Source: Oegoconia quadripuncta (lineage: Eukaryota > Arthropoda > Insecta > Lepidoptera > Autostichidae). Taken from it: 64,000 bases of DNA. The translations under genes and the position numbers were made by a program. Of the stretch, positions 10,741 through 20,725 are shown in pieces (position 1 is the stretch's first letter; the number at the start of each line of letters is the position of its first letter). The stretch covers positions 11,069,731 to 11,133,730 of the forward strand of contig OX438758.1 in the NCBI GenBank assembly GCA_949316235.1. Reading direction: 5' to 3'. The notes below the pieces were generated by a model. The model saw only the letters and a program-made list of their open reading frames with translations. It did not search any database and was not told where the DNA came from.

Positions 10741-11169
10741 ACGTATTCGAAAACAAACCTATATTTGTTACATTCGCGTAATTTGTTTCGCAAAACAAGT
10801 CAAACATCCTAACTCAAAATCAACTCTTAATTTAACAAAACAAAAAATAAACAAAACAAAATTCACGATACACAAAACAAATATGAAATACATGAAAAGT
10901 TTCCAATGTTACAGCCTCTGTTATACGGAAATAATGCTCTTATTTGGTACAACAGAAAATAACAGTAGGATTTTTGGTGATTGCTAAACACATTTGATAT
11001 TCGCAGAGGCTTTTCTAGTTAAATATTTGTGAATAAATGTAGATAGATAATAGGTACAGTATAGTACAAAAGTGCATATCCGGTCCCAGAGCCCAAAATA
11101 CTAAGATTATTAAATACGGTACCTAATGAATTTGAAAATTGAGAAACTGCAAATTGTTTTCTTGCTTAT

Positions 11170-11335
11170 ATTTACACTTGATGTCAATTACACGTTAAGT
11201 GAAGATGAGTTCGAAGGTGAAAACGCGCTCACAAAATATTTCGAGAACTGGACACCTTATCTCAAAACAGCCGGAAATAACAATGCTATCACCATCGTTG
11301 CTTGGCAGAAGACTTAGATGAAATGGCGGTTTGTA
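11170..11335 (-). repeat. SINE family A, old reversed copy
   Basis: GTTAAGTGAAGATGAG, TTCGAAGGTG, GAGAACTGGACACCTTATCT and TTGCTTGGCAGAAGACTTAG follow the family A order with many substitutions. The ORF at 11126-11317 is an accident of this copy. Confidence 0.6.
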
Positions 11336-11339
11336 ATGA

Positions 11340-11440
11340 AAAATCCATTTTGAAAAAGAGCAACCCTTTTGTAAATCCGGCAGCTTCCAATTTTACTATT
11401 TTAAATTTAATTTTTTACTTTATGTAGCTGGTCAGGCGGA
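11340..11440 (+). repeat. Possible LINE family F 3'-UTR fragment
   Basis: TTTTGAAAAAGAGCAACCCTT matches TTTTAAAAAGAGCAACCCTT at 29140 and AAAAGAGCGACCTCT at 60486. The rest has diverged. Confidence 0.35.
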
Positions 11441-12035
11441 CTTTTACAAATGTAACACAACCAAACTGCGCACTAAACTCGCGCATGAACCACGGAGACT
11501 GTTAATAAGATAATTCGGTCACCGATTAAACGAATATCCCTAGAAACACAAAAATACGACAAAATTAAATTGATTACAGTCCACGAGCCGGCTAAGGAAA
11601 ACTTATACAATATTTTTTACCGAGTTACCCTATAGACACAGAAATAAACCGCGCAGCACACTTCACCGCATAACCTCCCCTTTCCTTTGTAACTTTAAAA
11701 AAGTAATTAATGAACTCTGCGAGCGTTCCGTTGGCGTCCCGCACGACCACCCTAACGTGGCCCGTGAGGAGGATTAAAACAACAAATTTAACTTCAAGAA
11801 AATTACTTTCTGTAGAATGGAACGCACAAAGTTTTTTGAGACGACGAAAATATGATTGAAGGATATTTGATGCTTAATTTTAAAAACTATTTTAGTAAAA
11901 GGTAATATGTAACTGTATCGCTAACGTTGACTATTGGGAAAAGATCATGAAAGCGAGTCAACCAATCACATTTTTACGGTTTTCGTAGTCCGATTACACA
12001 CAGTAATAGTACCGTGCGACCGCACTTATTTCACA
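11441..12035. other. No supported feature
   Basis: AT-rich with a CpG-bearing stretch near 11715-11770 (GCGAGCGTTCCGTTGGCGTC). No ORF or repeat assignment. Confidence 0.35.
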
Positions 12036-12263
12036 CTAGCTTTCCGCCCGCGACACCGTCGGCATGGAAGATTTCATCAAAATCGGTTCATCAAAAAAAA
12101 TTGGCTTATATGTTAATATGTTAATCCAGGTCCTAATCTGTCTACCAACCGAATTTCATCCAAATTCGTCCAGCCGTTTAGGCGTGAAGGGGTAACAAAC
12201 ATACATACATACATATACATACATACGACAAACACACACACACTTTCGCATTTATAATATTAG
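12036..12263 (-). mobile_element. Lep1-like non-autonomous Helitron, reversed
   Basis: Starts (reversed) CTAGCTTTCCGCCCGCGAC, contains ATTTCATCCAAATTCGTCCA and an (ACAT)n/(AC)n microsatellite, and ends CTTTCGCATTTATAATATTAG. Both family ends are present, so the copy is near full length. Confidence 0.7.
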
Positions 12264-13037
12264 TTGGGATTGAGATTGCTTTAATTATATTTTTTCACAC
12301 AAACACAAATTTGTAACTTTACTAAATTTTATTAGGTTGGTACTGGCATTATCTATAGGTACAGAGCTTCGATCAATAATGACAACTACAGACTGACCTA
12401 GACATATATAACAATATGTATGACACATATAAAAGGGTAAGTTATCTTAAATTATAGACATTAGCAAATTTCTCGTAATTTTTTTTTATAAAAAATTATA
12501 TTAACTGATTTTTTAAAGAAGTGCCTTGTAAATACAGATTTCATAGCACCAATCAATTGGGTCAATCAATCATTAATTTTGAATCTCCCAAACAATCTCT
12601 CTTTTCTTACCTCAAGTTAGGGCCGTATTAATAAATCGATATTGAGATCGCGTCTCAGTCTTTCTACAATTCTACATTTAGTAAAGTTTGCTAATGCAAA
12701 CATTTTTCATAGATGAATTCAGACGTATTTAATATGTAGTAAAGGTTAATCAAAATATTTCTGCGCCTTACGTTCTTTTTAAATTGAGAAAATAAGGGAA
12801 AATGCAACTTTGGTGATACTAAATTCTAACTTTTTTCCGAAGATTAAAAAATAATTAAATTTGATAGTAATCATACGAGAAATGTTACGTTTAGCTTGTA
12901 AGAAAAATCGATCTACCTACTCCGATTTTTTTTTTGTAAATAAATACATATAAATGAGTAAAGAAAGACAATTTGTAGATATGTGTGTACAATAAGTTGG
13001 GTTTTAGTTTTTAATCTTATAATTTCCCAAGAAAATA
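12264..13037. other. No supported feature
   Basis: AT-rich, unique as far as can be seen. Confidence 0.4.
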
Positions 13038-13205
13038 CAGCACTGGCGGATGTCAAGATACGCTGGTCGCTGCTGACGGGAAGTAGCGGCGGCGTTTACG
13101 GGGCATGATTTAAATACTGCGTCGCGACGCCATGTTTTATCTGCCATCGGCGACGTGACGGAACGGCCAAGCACGCCTTTTGACGCAAATCGTGTGGCAG
13201 GGTTT
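13038..13205. promoter_or_regulatory. GC- and CpG-rich block, possible regulatory DNA
   Basis: Stands out from AT-rich flanks by dense CpG (GGCGGCGTTTACGGGG, GCGTCGCGACGCC, GGCGACGTGACGGAACGGCC). GGCGTCGCGACGC-like symmetry is present at 13120-13133. No ORF of useful length and no match elsewhere in the window. It could be a promoter or enhancer core, an exon fragment, or a GC-rich repeat; function is inference only. Confidence 0.3.
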
Positions 13206-13404
13206 GTCGAAAATTTATTATCATTGTTAGAGATTTAGCCTTAAAAGCCTGGGTTGGTTAGTTAAAACGGTAATAGTTTCGCTTATCCGTATAACGTTTA
13301 TAAAATGAATTTATAAATCGTGTGCATTTAAATTGTAGGTTATGTGTGAGAATAAAAAGTGGATTAGAGTTATTGTAAGATATTTCATGTACCTAAAACA
13401 AAAA

Positions 13405-13447
13405 CAAACATACATACATACAAACTTTCGGATTTATAATATTAGTT
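13405..13447 (-). repeat. Lep1-like Helitron 5'-end fragment, reversed
   Basis: CATACATACATACAAACTTTCGGATTTATAATATTAG matches only the first ~40 bp of the family. Confidence 0.6.
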
Positions 13448-13559
13448 GGGAGTTGGATTGAATACCTACTTGACAGCATTAGAATGCCTATTTCGCATTA
13501 TAAATAAAATGCTTAATTTTACTTCATATTTCATTAGAAAAAGGAAAGGAATCATCATA

Positions 13560-13665
13560 ATTATATCAGCCACAGGACGTCCACAGCTGAAGTCCACAGC
13601 TGAACATAGACCTAGATGTCCAGAACGACCGGCTGGATGCGGCCTAGATCCAGCGAGAGGTTTAC
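13560..13665 (-). mobile_element. 3' end of the QQWTSCG-type LINE, reversed
   Basis: ATATCAGCCACAGGACGTCC ... CATAGACCTAG ... CCAGAACGACCGGCTGGATGCGGCC. It carries a small tandem duplication of GTCCACAGCTGAA. Confidence 0.65.
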
Positions 13666-16117
13666 ATATATTTTTTTATTTTTAGAAATAAAAGACGTTA
13701 TTTCGTTTCCAAGAAATTTCAAAGGGACTATGGAGTAGGTATCAATGTTTCAGATTTGTTTGAGTATCAACCCTGAATTTCGTCGAGTAATTTCACCCGA
13801 TTTGATGACAATCTCGTTTACGAGTTCTGGAGGCCGTGATTACATCGATTCTAACCAAATTCTGACTTCATTCAGCGAAATAAATTTGTTATCGTAGGAT
13901 AAAGTTAATGGAAAATTAGCTATGATATACAACATTAGTAGAGCTGGGGGTATGGAAACCACGCCGCCGTCATAAATTATGGATAACGCTGATATCACAG
14001 TAGGGGAAATATCATAACTGAAACGGACGTGAAAAAAGATTTCTGGAAATGATGTTATTTTAATTGTTTTTATTAAGACTTCGCTTTGCTTTTATCAAAT
14101 TTTGATGTTATACATACATACAATACAACCTTAAAATATTTAGCTATAATGTTATGTGCTCAACTATCATCTTGCCATTTCAAGTATAAAGAAAAAAACT
14201 CTTTTTTTTTACTCCAAATGTTCAAACTATTTATTATAAAGTTACATGTGATAAAAAGAATACAGATCTCCGATCAATGGAATGTCCAATGTAACTTGCC
14301 CATTAAGCATATCAGGTAGACTCCCCGCAATGCCTGGAGGTATAGTTATCTAGTTTATTTTGTTTGTAAATGCTTAGTAATATTAGTAATTAATTAATGA
14401 AACTATAAGTCCATAATACGAAATTACCAATTACCAAACATTTGTTGTTTCTAATAGTAATAAATAAAAAAATAAAATTATGTAATGCATATCAAAATAT
14501 TATCCCATATTTTTCAGATATTCAATTTTTAACACCCGACGATAAACGATGGGTGTTATGTGCATGTTATGTCCGAATGTATTTAAATAATGCGTGGTCC
14601 GATTTAAGTGCGGTTTTATTTTATATTAGCTGTATTTGACGAAAATCGGTTCAGCCGTTTCGAGGATATGTAACATTGAACATAGTTGCATTGTATACCC
14701 GGGTATTGTTTAGTTTAGTGGCCTGGGGTTTTACTAATTTTCGACTTATAATGGTACTTGATCGACGTGTTTCCTGTAAAAATCCTGTAAATGGTAAAAA
14801 TAACATCTATGCCTAAAGGTTTTTTTTACCGATTCATCAAACATTTTTTTTTCCTTATAAAAATGGTAAGTAGCTGTTAATCAGTTGATGCAAACATACG
14901 AAAATTATTTTGATAAAAGAATAACATGGTTTATATTTGGAATTCTTAGGGAAACAAAATTTAGCAAAACTGTAAATTTTCATTAATTTACCAATTTATG
15001 TATCCACAAATAATTTTTTTACAACTCCCCATAAACAACGTCCTTTGAAAAACCTTTTCTATTCAAGACAGCCACATAAAACAATACGAACAATGGGCAC
15101 AACAAAAAAAAAGCCCGAAAATAACGTGTTAAGTGTAATTTTTGATATTTTGATAACGTTACCTCGGACCCGGTAACGCTCCATTAATTCTACAAGGGTT
15201 CGACAAAATTAAAAATGTTGCCCTGTTAATGGACTAAGTTTCCCACCACATCCGGTGGGGAAATTCAGGAAATTACGCATGGAGGACTTGAAGATATTAT
15301 GGTTGGGTTGTTCAAGTATTAAATAATATTAGTCAACTACTTATCTTCGCTAATGGCTTTCGGTAGCTTCTCAACCTTGAAACTTTACTACCATTAATTG
15401 TGAAACTTTACTATTATTTTTGGGCATTTCAGCCCTGAAAGTTAGAAACGATTCAATGAATCATTAATACATTTTTTTAATCATTAGGTTATTAATCGTT
15501 TAGTAATCTATTATAAGCGTAAATATAGGATATAATTTCTTATTTGCAAATTTTGTGAAAGAAATAACCCGACTTCATATAATGAAGGAACTTATTCATT
15601 CATTCGCTTCAATGCTAGAAAGCAGACGTTATCTTGCATTTTGCATGCGGCATGTTGGATTTTTTTACTATAGGTAAAATGTATTCTTTGACACGGGATA
15701 AAGCCGACATCGTCCACTTCAAACTTGGTCAAGCCGTTTAGGTTGCAGGAGGTAAACATATAAATCTACCAACATGCACAACCGCAAAACATTACGCTCC
15801 TTCCTGGGAAAGTCGGGTAACATAACATGAATGGCGTAATTTAAGGGCATAATATTACGTTATATAATTTTATTTAAAAAATATGGAATAGGTAATATTG
15901 TGACGTAACGCGGAAGGAATGTTAAAGGGCTCCATACCCAATTAAAATCCAAACAAGGCAGCAAATTCGGCCCTGCACCAATGTAATTAAGCTCACAATT
16001 TACCCAAATTCATCTACATTTAGATTAGAATTACTTTCGGGTTAGAGCGAGAGCGGGCATTAATTTTTACTGCTAAAACATAAATTGCATTATTAAACCC
16101 TACCGGGAAAAAAGGGT
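13666..16117. other. No gene; one faint repeat
   Basis: Mostly unique AT-rich DNA. 14523-14700 contains AAAATCGGTTCAGCCGTTTC, a phrase common to lepidopteran non-autonomous elements, but no clear ends. The ORF at 14442-14639 crosses it and is not called. Confidence 0.4.
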
Positions 16118-16269
16118 GTTAGTGTGAGCCCTTGTGATCGTAGTTCAAGAATAAAGTGGAGTTCAATGCTGTCTTTGTTAAAACTAATATTATGTTAGTG
16201 TGAGCCCTTGTGATCGTAGTTCAAGAATAAAGTGGAGTTCAATGCTGTCTTTGTTAAAACTAATATTAT
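16118..16269 (+). repeat. Perfect 76-bp tandem duplication
   Basis: 16118-16193 and 16194-16269 are identical by reading. Each copy ends in CTAATATTAT, the first ten bases of the adjacent Helitron, so the duplication spans the flank-Helitron boundary. Confidence 0.95.
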
Positions 16270-16526
16270 AAATGCGAAAGTTTGAATGTTTGTTGGTTTG
16301 TTTGTTCGTTACTTTGTTTGTTTGTTCGTTACTTTGTTTGTTTGTTGCTCAATCACAGCGAAACGGATGAACAGATTTGGATGAAATTTGGTATATATTA
16401 TAGGTAGAACATACCCCGGGTTAAAACATAGGATATTTTTAGTGATAAAGTGAGTAGTACCCGCGGGATGAACAAATTTCCGCGATAACGTTATTCCACG
16501 CAGGGCAAGCCGCGGGCGGAAAGTTA
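16260..16526 (+). mobile_element. Lep1-like non-autonomous Helitron with duplicated 5' junction
   Basis: CTAATATTATAAATGCGAAAG, then a (TTTG)n-rich stretch with a repeated TTGTTCGTTACTTTG, GATTTGGATGAAATTTGGTA, and a 3' hairpin region CGCAGGGCAAGCCGCGGGCG. The expected terminal CTAG is altered (AAAGTTAGCTGG), so the end is mutated or displaced. Confidence 0.7.
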
Positions 16527-18439
16527 GCTGGTAAGTTTCATGTGAGTGTAGATTGCATTACTTTGTGTGAAACCTAAAAACCTGGAAGATTAAGCCTAGG
16601 CTTCAGAAAATCTTGTTAATGTAATAATGGACCCGTTCCCACGCCTAGACATGTAATGGTTATGACAAATTTTATAACGTTATAGTCATAAAAATGTAAC
16701 TATCTCGCGTGGGTAGTCGTCACCATATGGCATCAAATTGGGGAGTTGGCATGAATTTAAACATTTTTAATTTTAATTTATTTTGTGATGCTTAGTAAAA
16801 TGGACACATTGCCTATAACCGAGGCTTTTGTTTTGTTTCACCCGAAATAGAAGGAATAATTTTTGGGTCTATCCTTCTAAAACTAGATAACAGGTTTACC
16901 AATAGGTATATAAAGGTTTACCAATATATAAAATTTAAGAGTATTAAATACTGTCTGGGAATATAAATTTTATATTCCCCAGGCATTTTTTTCGTTACCC
17001 CGTAGCAAAGAATGTTATATGTTATTTATAAACCGAGACCGACGCTGGTTATTCGACATAATATTACAACTCCTACACACGTAACTGTAATATTGTTAAA
17101 ATGTCACCTTATTATGTAGGGCCTTATGGAGTGCTAGAGGCCTGAGGGTTACGGCCAGTGATTATTTAGTTTATATATTTCGCAATTCGACGCATCGGGC
17201 GAAATCGTAATTCCTTGTGATATTTGAATTTGAAAAAGGAATGATTTTTTTCGTTCGTCTCAGGAACGTTTTATTTTCCCGACGTATGTTTTTATGTCAA
17301 CGCAAATAATATTCAAGCAAAAAGCTTGCGTCAAAAAGGTTCTTTATGAGGGTTATGAATGATCGAACAAATGAACCAAGGAGTGGGTATCAAAAGGCTT
17401 TCAGAGTCACGCTGTGTCACATATAGCTTCGATTAACATAAGATACATGTCTCATAAATAATTCGTGACTGGAACGTTTCCTTGGCGTCAGACAAAATTA
17501 CATGTAGTGTAGCGGGGACTCTGAATTAATGTAACATATTTTTTGTAGACAAAAGCGTTGGTAGTTAATTACGTCTTTGTTCCAAAGATTTGTCTTCTTT
17601 CTTTGTAACTTAGGTAACGTATTTATAACATACTTACCCTAAACTAAACTTATATTCCTCTTAGAAGGCCTCACAAATAAATTTATTATAAAGTGAGAAA
17701 CATTAAACTAAATAAAACGTTGTTTTGAAGTCCTGCCTGACAGAGTATTTTAAACGGAAAATAACAATAAACTTGTTAACACGTTAACAAAAGGCTACAT
17801 AAAATTTAAAGTCACCAAAACCGTTACCCGCCATCTCAGGTCGGCCATCTTTAAGATTTAAATTTAACAGGTCGGGCAAGTAAGACCCTAGTCTATTGTT
17901 CGATTTTTAAAATAGAAAAAGGCACCTGACCGTGAGAATCTACGGGTTCGTAGACTTCTCTCTCAACTTCTTGGGGTTACAGTACAAAGGGCGAATAGTT
18001 TAATGGTTTTAACGGTCCTTGGATATGGATAGTTTTAACTTATACCACTTTTTTTTGTCAACGTAGTTAAATCTTTTGTAAAAGAACCTAATTTGTATTA
18101 TTTGCTACTGGTTTGTTTTCATGGGAATTTTAGTAAGGGACGTTGTGAATGTTAATGTTTTTTACGGTTATTGCACAATTAAGTTAAGGGTAAATAATAG
18201 AAAAATTTAATAATAGATAACATTAAGCAAGCATCTTATTTAGATGAGTTAAGGACGAATCAATGTATGCTTGGTTGTACATTATAATGCCAAACTTAAT
18301 CATGTTCAAACGGAAAAGTTAGAATTGGCACATAATAGTCACGTGGTCATTAAGTATAATCAAGCTGTAGGCGGCATCAAACTTAAAATTGCAATAATAA
18401 GAATAAATAAAGCAAATAATATCAAATATCCAAAATAAT
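16527..18439. other. No gene; small imperfect hairpin
   Basis: 16954-16984 is an inverted repeat (CTGGGAATATAAA / TTTATATTCCCCAG, one extra base), next to the small palindrome AGTATTAAATACT. The rest is unique AT-rich DNA with no ORF of note. Confidence 0.4.
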
Positions 18440-19203
18440 TATTGAATTGAATTGAAAAATTTATTTCAGACCAGGTCCATAGATATTAGTATACACTGAC
18501 TTACAGACTATGTTAGTATATCACAAACGTCGTAAAAATTAACAGTTTTTTTTTTTTCACATTTAAGGTGAGTTTTCACCCAGCTCCATAGGAGGGGGGA
18601 ATCCCACCTGTCCACAAACACGTTCAGGATGCTGTTGGCGGTTGACCGCAAGCGCGCCAGCAAAGAGGCGCAGCGCTTTCGCACTAGCGCCTCAAAACTG
18701 TCGACTCGCGCCGCCGCGAGCATTCCTGACGCACTACAGCGCCACGGTAACCCCAAGAGCACCCTGAACGCGTTATTGTACTGGACACGCAGATCGCTGA
18801 ACGCCCGCCGAGTAAATTTAGTCCACAGGCTGCACGCATAAAAAGACTGGCAGAATGCCTTAAAAAGCGTGATTTTTACTGGCCTAGTGCAACGTGCAAA
18901 CCTGCGGGCCAACATGTTACAGCGGACTGCCAGCGACCTACCTTCCCGATCAATGTCGGCGTTATCCTTGAGATCCTCGGTGACCCAGTGACCCAAGTAT
19001 TTAAACCTCTGTACTTGACTTAGTGGAGAACCCGAGAGTAAGAGTTCTGGCAAGTGCGAGTACGTCAAAGTACCGGACTTGAAGACTAGCCATTCACTTT
19101 TACCGGTATTGTACTTGAGCCCATGCGCCACCGCGTAAGACTCGCAGATCGACAGAAGCTTCCTTAATGCGCCAATAGATGGGCTCAGCAGCACCATTAT
19201 ACA
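18440..19203 (-). pseudogene. 5'-truncated LINE (CR1/jockey-like), C-terminal reverse transcriptase region
   Basis: The minus-strand ORF reads from MVLLSPSIGALRKLL, the residues that normally follow YADD in the RT active site, through KYNTGKSEWLVFKSG and VQRFKYLGHWVTEDL to the C-terminus, without a stop for about 230 codons. YADD itself is missing: the insertion is 5'-truncated near 19203, which is why the ORF begins with unrelated flank residues. The 3' UTR ends in TTTCAATTCAATTCAATAA, a short-repeat tail. The coding part is much GC-richer than its surroundings, suggesting a fairly young insertion. The clade (CR1 versus jockey) is a judgement from general resemblance. Confidence 0.75.
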
Positions 19204-19283
19204 ATTAATTAAGTATGTACATGAAACAACAAATTTATAAAACACAATTGAAAATTGTATACCTATAAAAAAAAACCTATATC

Positions 19284-19448
19284 TTATAGAAAAAATACGC
19301 CGTCAAACTCGCTTCCGTGAGGCATAGTACCTAGTACGCTAGCGCTATTGCCCCGCTGAATGTATAAGCTCAGCTGCTGAGCAAAGTAGGCACCAGCTCT
19401 CACATCTCCAGAGGCGTGGACCAGTCTAACGGATAAATCCTTTATAAA
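19284..19448 (-). pseudogene. Fragment ending in a transposon-like C-terminus, unassigned
   Basis: The minus-strand frame encodes ...RLVHASGDVRAGAYFAQQLS, then LYIQRGNSASVLGTMPHGSE, and stops after DGVFFL. The composition looks like the C-terminal end of a mobile-element or host protein, but I cannot name the family. It stops abruptly at the Helitron beginning at 19449. Confidence 0.25.
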
Positions 19449-19683
19449 TCTAAATATATATAACTCAAAGGTGACTGACATAGTGATCTATCAACGCCCA
19501 GCCCAAACCACTGGACGGATCGGGCTGAAATTTGGCATGCAGGTAGATGTTATGACGTAGGCATCCGCTAAGAAAGGATTTTGATAAATTCTACCCCCAA
19601 GGGGATAAAATAGGGGATGAAAGTTTGTTGTTTGTATTTTGATAAAATCTTCCACGCGGACGAAGTCGCGGGAGGACAGCTAG
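19449..19683 (+). mobile_element. Second non-autonomous Helitron type
   Basis: Begins TCTAAATATATATAACTCAA after an A, carries GGACGGATCGGGCTGAAATT, and ends with hairpin CGCGGACGAAGTCGCG then CTAG before a T. The TC start, hairpin and CTAG end fit a Helitron inserted between A and T. It shares only the 3' end with Lep1-like copies. Confidence 0.7.
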
Positions 19684-19689
19684 TTAATA

Positions 19690-19890
19690 ATATACTCGTA
19701 AATATTTGGGACACTTACACCAAAACCTTGTACTACGGATAAACATAAATATTTATATAAACATCCATGACTCGGAAATAAATGTTCGTATATTCATCAC
19801 AAAACATTTACCCCTCGCGGGATTCGAACCCGCAACCGTAGAATTCGCTGACCTGGTGACCATCAGCTACACCAATCGGTCGTCAAAATA
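19690..19890 (-). mobile_element. SINE family B (tRNA-headed), reversed
   Basis: GCGGGATTCGAACCCGCAAC is the reverse of a tRNA-like B box (GGTTCGAATCCCGC), followed by TGACCTGGTGACC and CACCAATCGGTCGTCA of the head. Upstream lie CATCCATGACTCGG and TATTTATATAAACATCC as in other copies. The short ORF at 19706-19906 only reads through the head. Confidence 0.7.
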
Positions 19891-20202
19891 CCTACTTTAT
19901 TCATAAATCAATACCAGACACACATTATATGGCGACAAGTACAATAAAGAACTCATCATTTTATTTAAAGGCGAGCGATCCCCAATGTATCGCGTCTCCG
20001 CTCTAACAAGCACGAATTTGCAATTAGTCATCACGCTCGAAGTGAACGCTCGATCGCCAGAAATTACGTTTTTAGTACATATTTTTCCTTGTGTATTAGG
20101 TATTAAAACAACATATGATTTCCGGCGTGTATCACCAATTCAAAAACAATTATTATTTACGTATAATTTTCAATACATTAAAAGCAAGAATATTTCGTCA
20201 CA

Positions 20203-20315
20203 ACCGCCTCTGTGGCTTAGTGTAAACAACGTAGGGATTACTAATCGGAGGTCGCGGATTCGATCCCCAGAAAAATATTTAGTTGTCAGTTTGGTTGGTG
20301 GCAGTGGCGTGCCTA
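20203..20315 (+). mobile_element. SINE family A, tRNA-like head
   Basis: CGCCTCTGTGGCTTAGTGTA (A-box region) and GGTCGCGGATTCGATCCCC (B box), then AGTTTGGTTGGTGGCAG, the start of the body. Truncated after that. The ORF 19985-20329 overlaps it and is not called. Confidence 0.65.
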
Positions 20316-20725
20316 GGGTTTCAGAGTAGAGCAAGCCCGAGACATGATGGATGAACGATTTATGGTTTTACGCAGTATATACGTATATATATTGTCATAC
20401 GTTGTCAGGGAGTACACATCCTCACTACTTGTCCAGTAGTTGAGTCATGGTATTCGGGTATGCGAACCCGGCACCCCGAGCTGCCACTGACTCCACTGTA
20501 TCTTCCGAGTCAGGGGTATCCCTAATTTACCTTTTCCTACCCAATTCCCCCTTAACATCCCTCTCACTATCATTCAAATCCTTTCCCTATTTCCTTTCCT
20601 TCCCTCTCCGCCAATCCAAGGTCTGCCGTGCCGAGGGATGCGTGGCTAGGGGCAAGCCTAGTCTTAAGCGTGCCGATTTGCCCTGGGTTAGAGCGACCCC
20701 AGACAAAGGCTAGCTTTGTCCCGGC

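Noticed and set aside
19985..20329. 114-aa plus ORF
   Set aside because: Its second half is a SINE head; the first half has no recognisable content.
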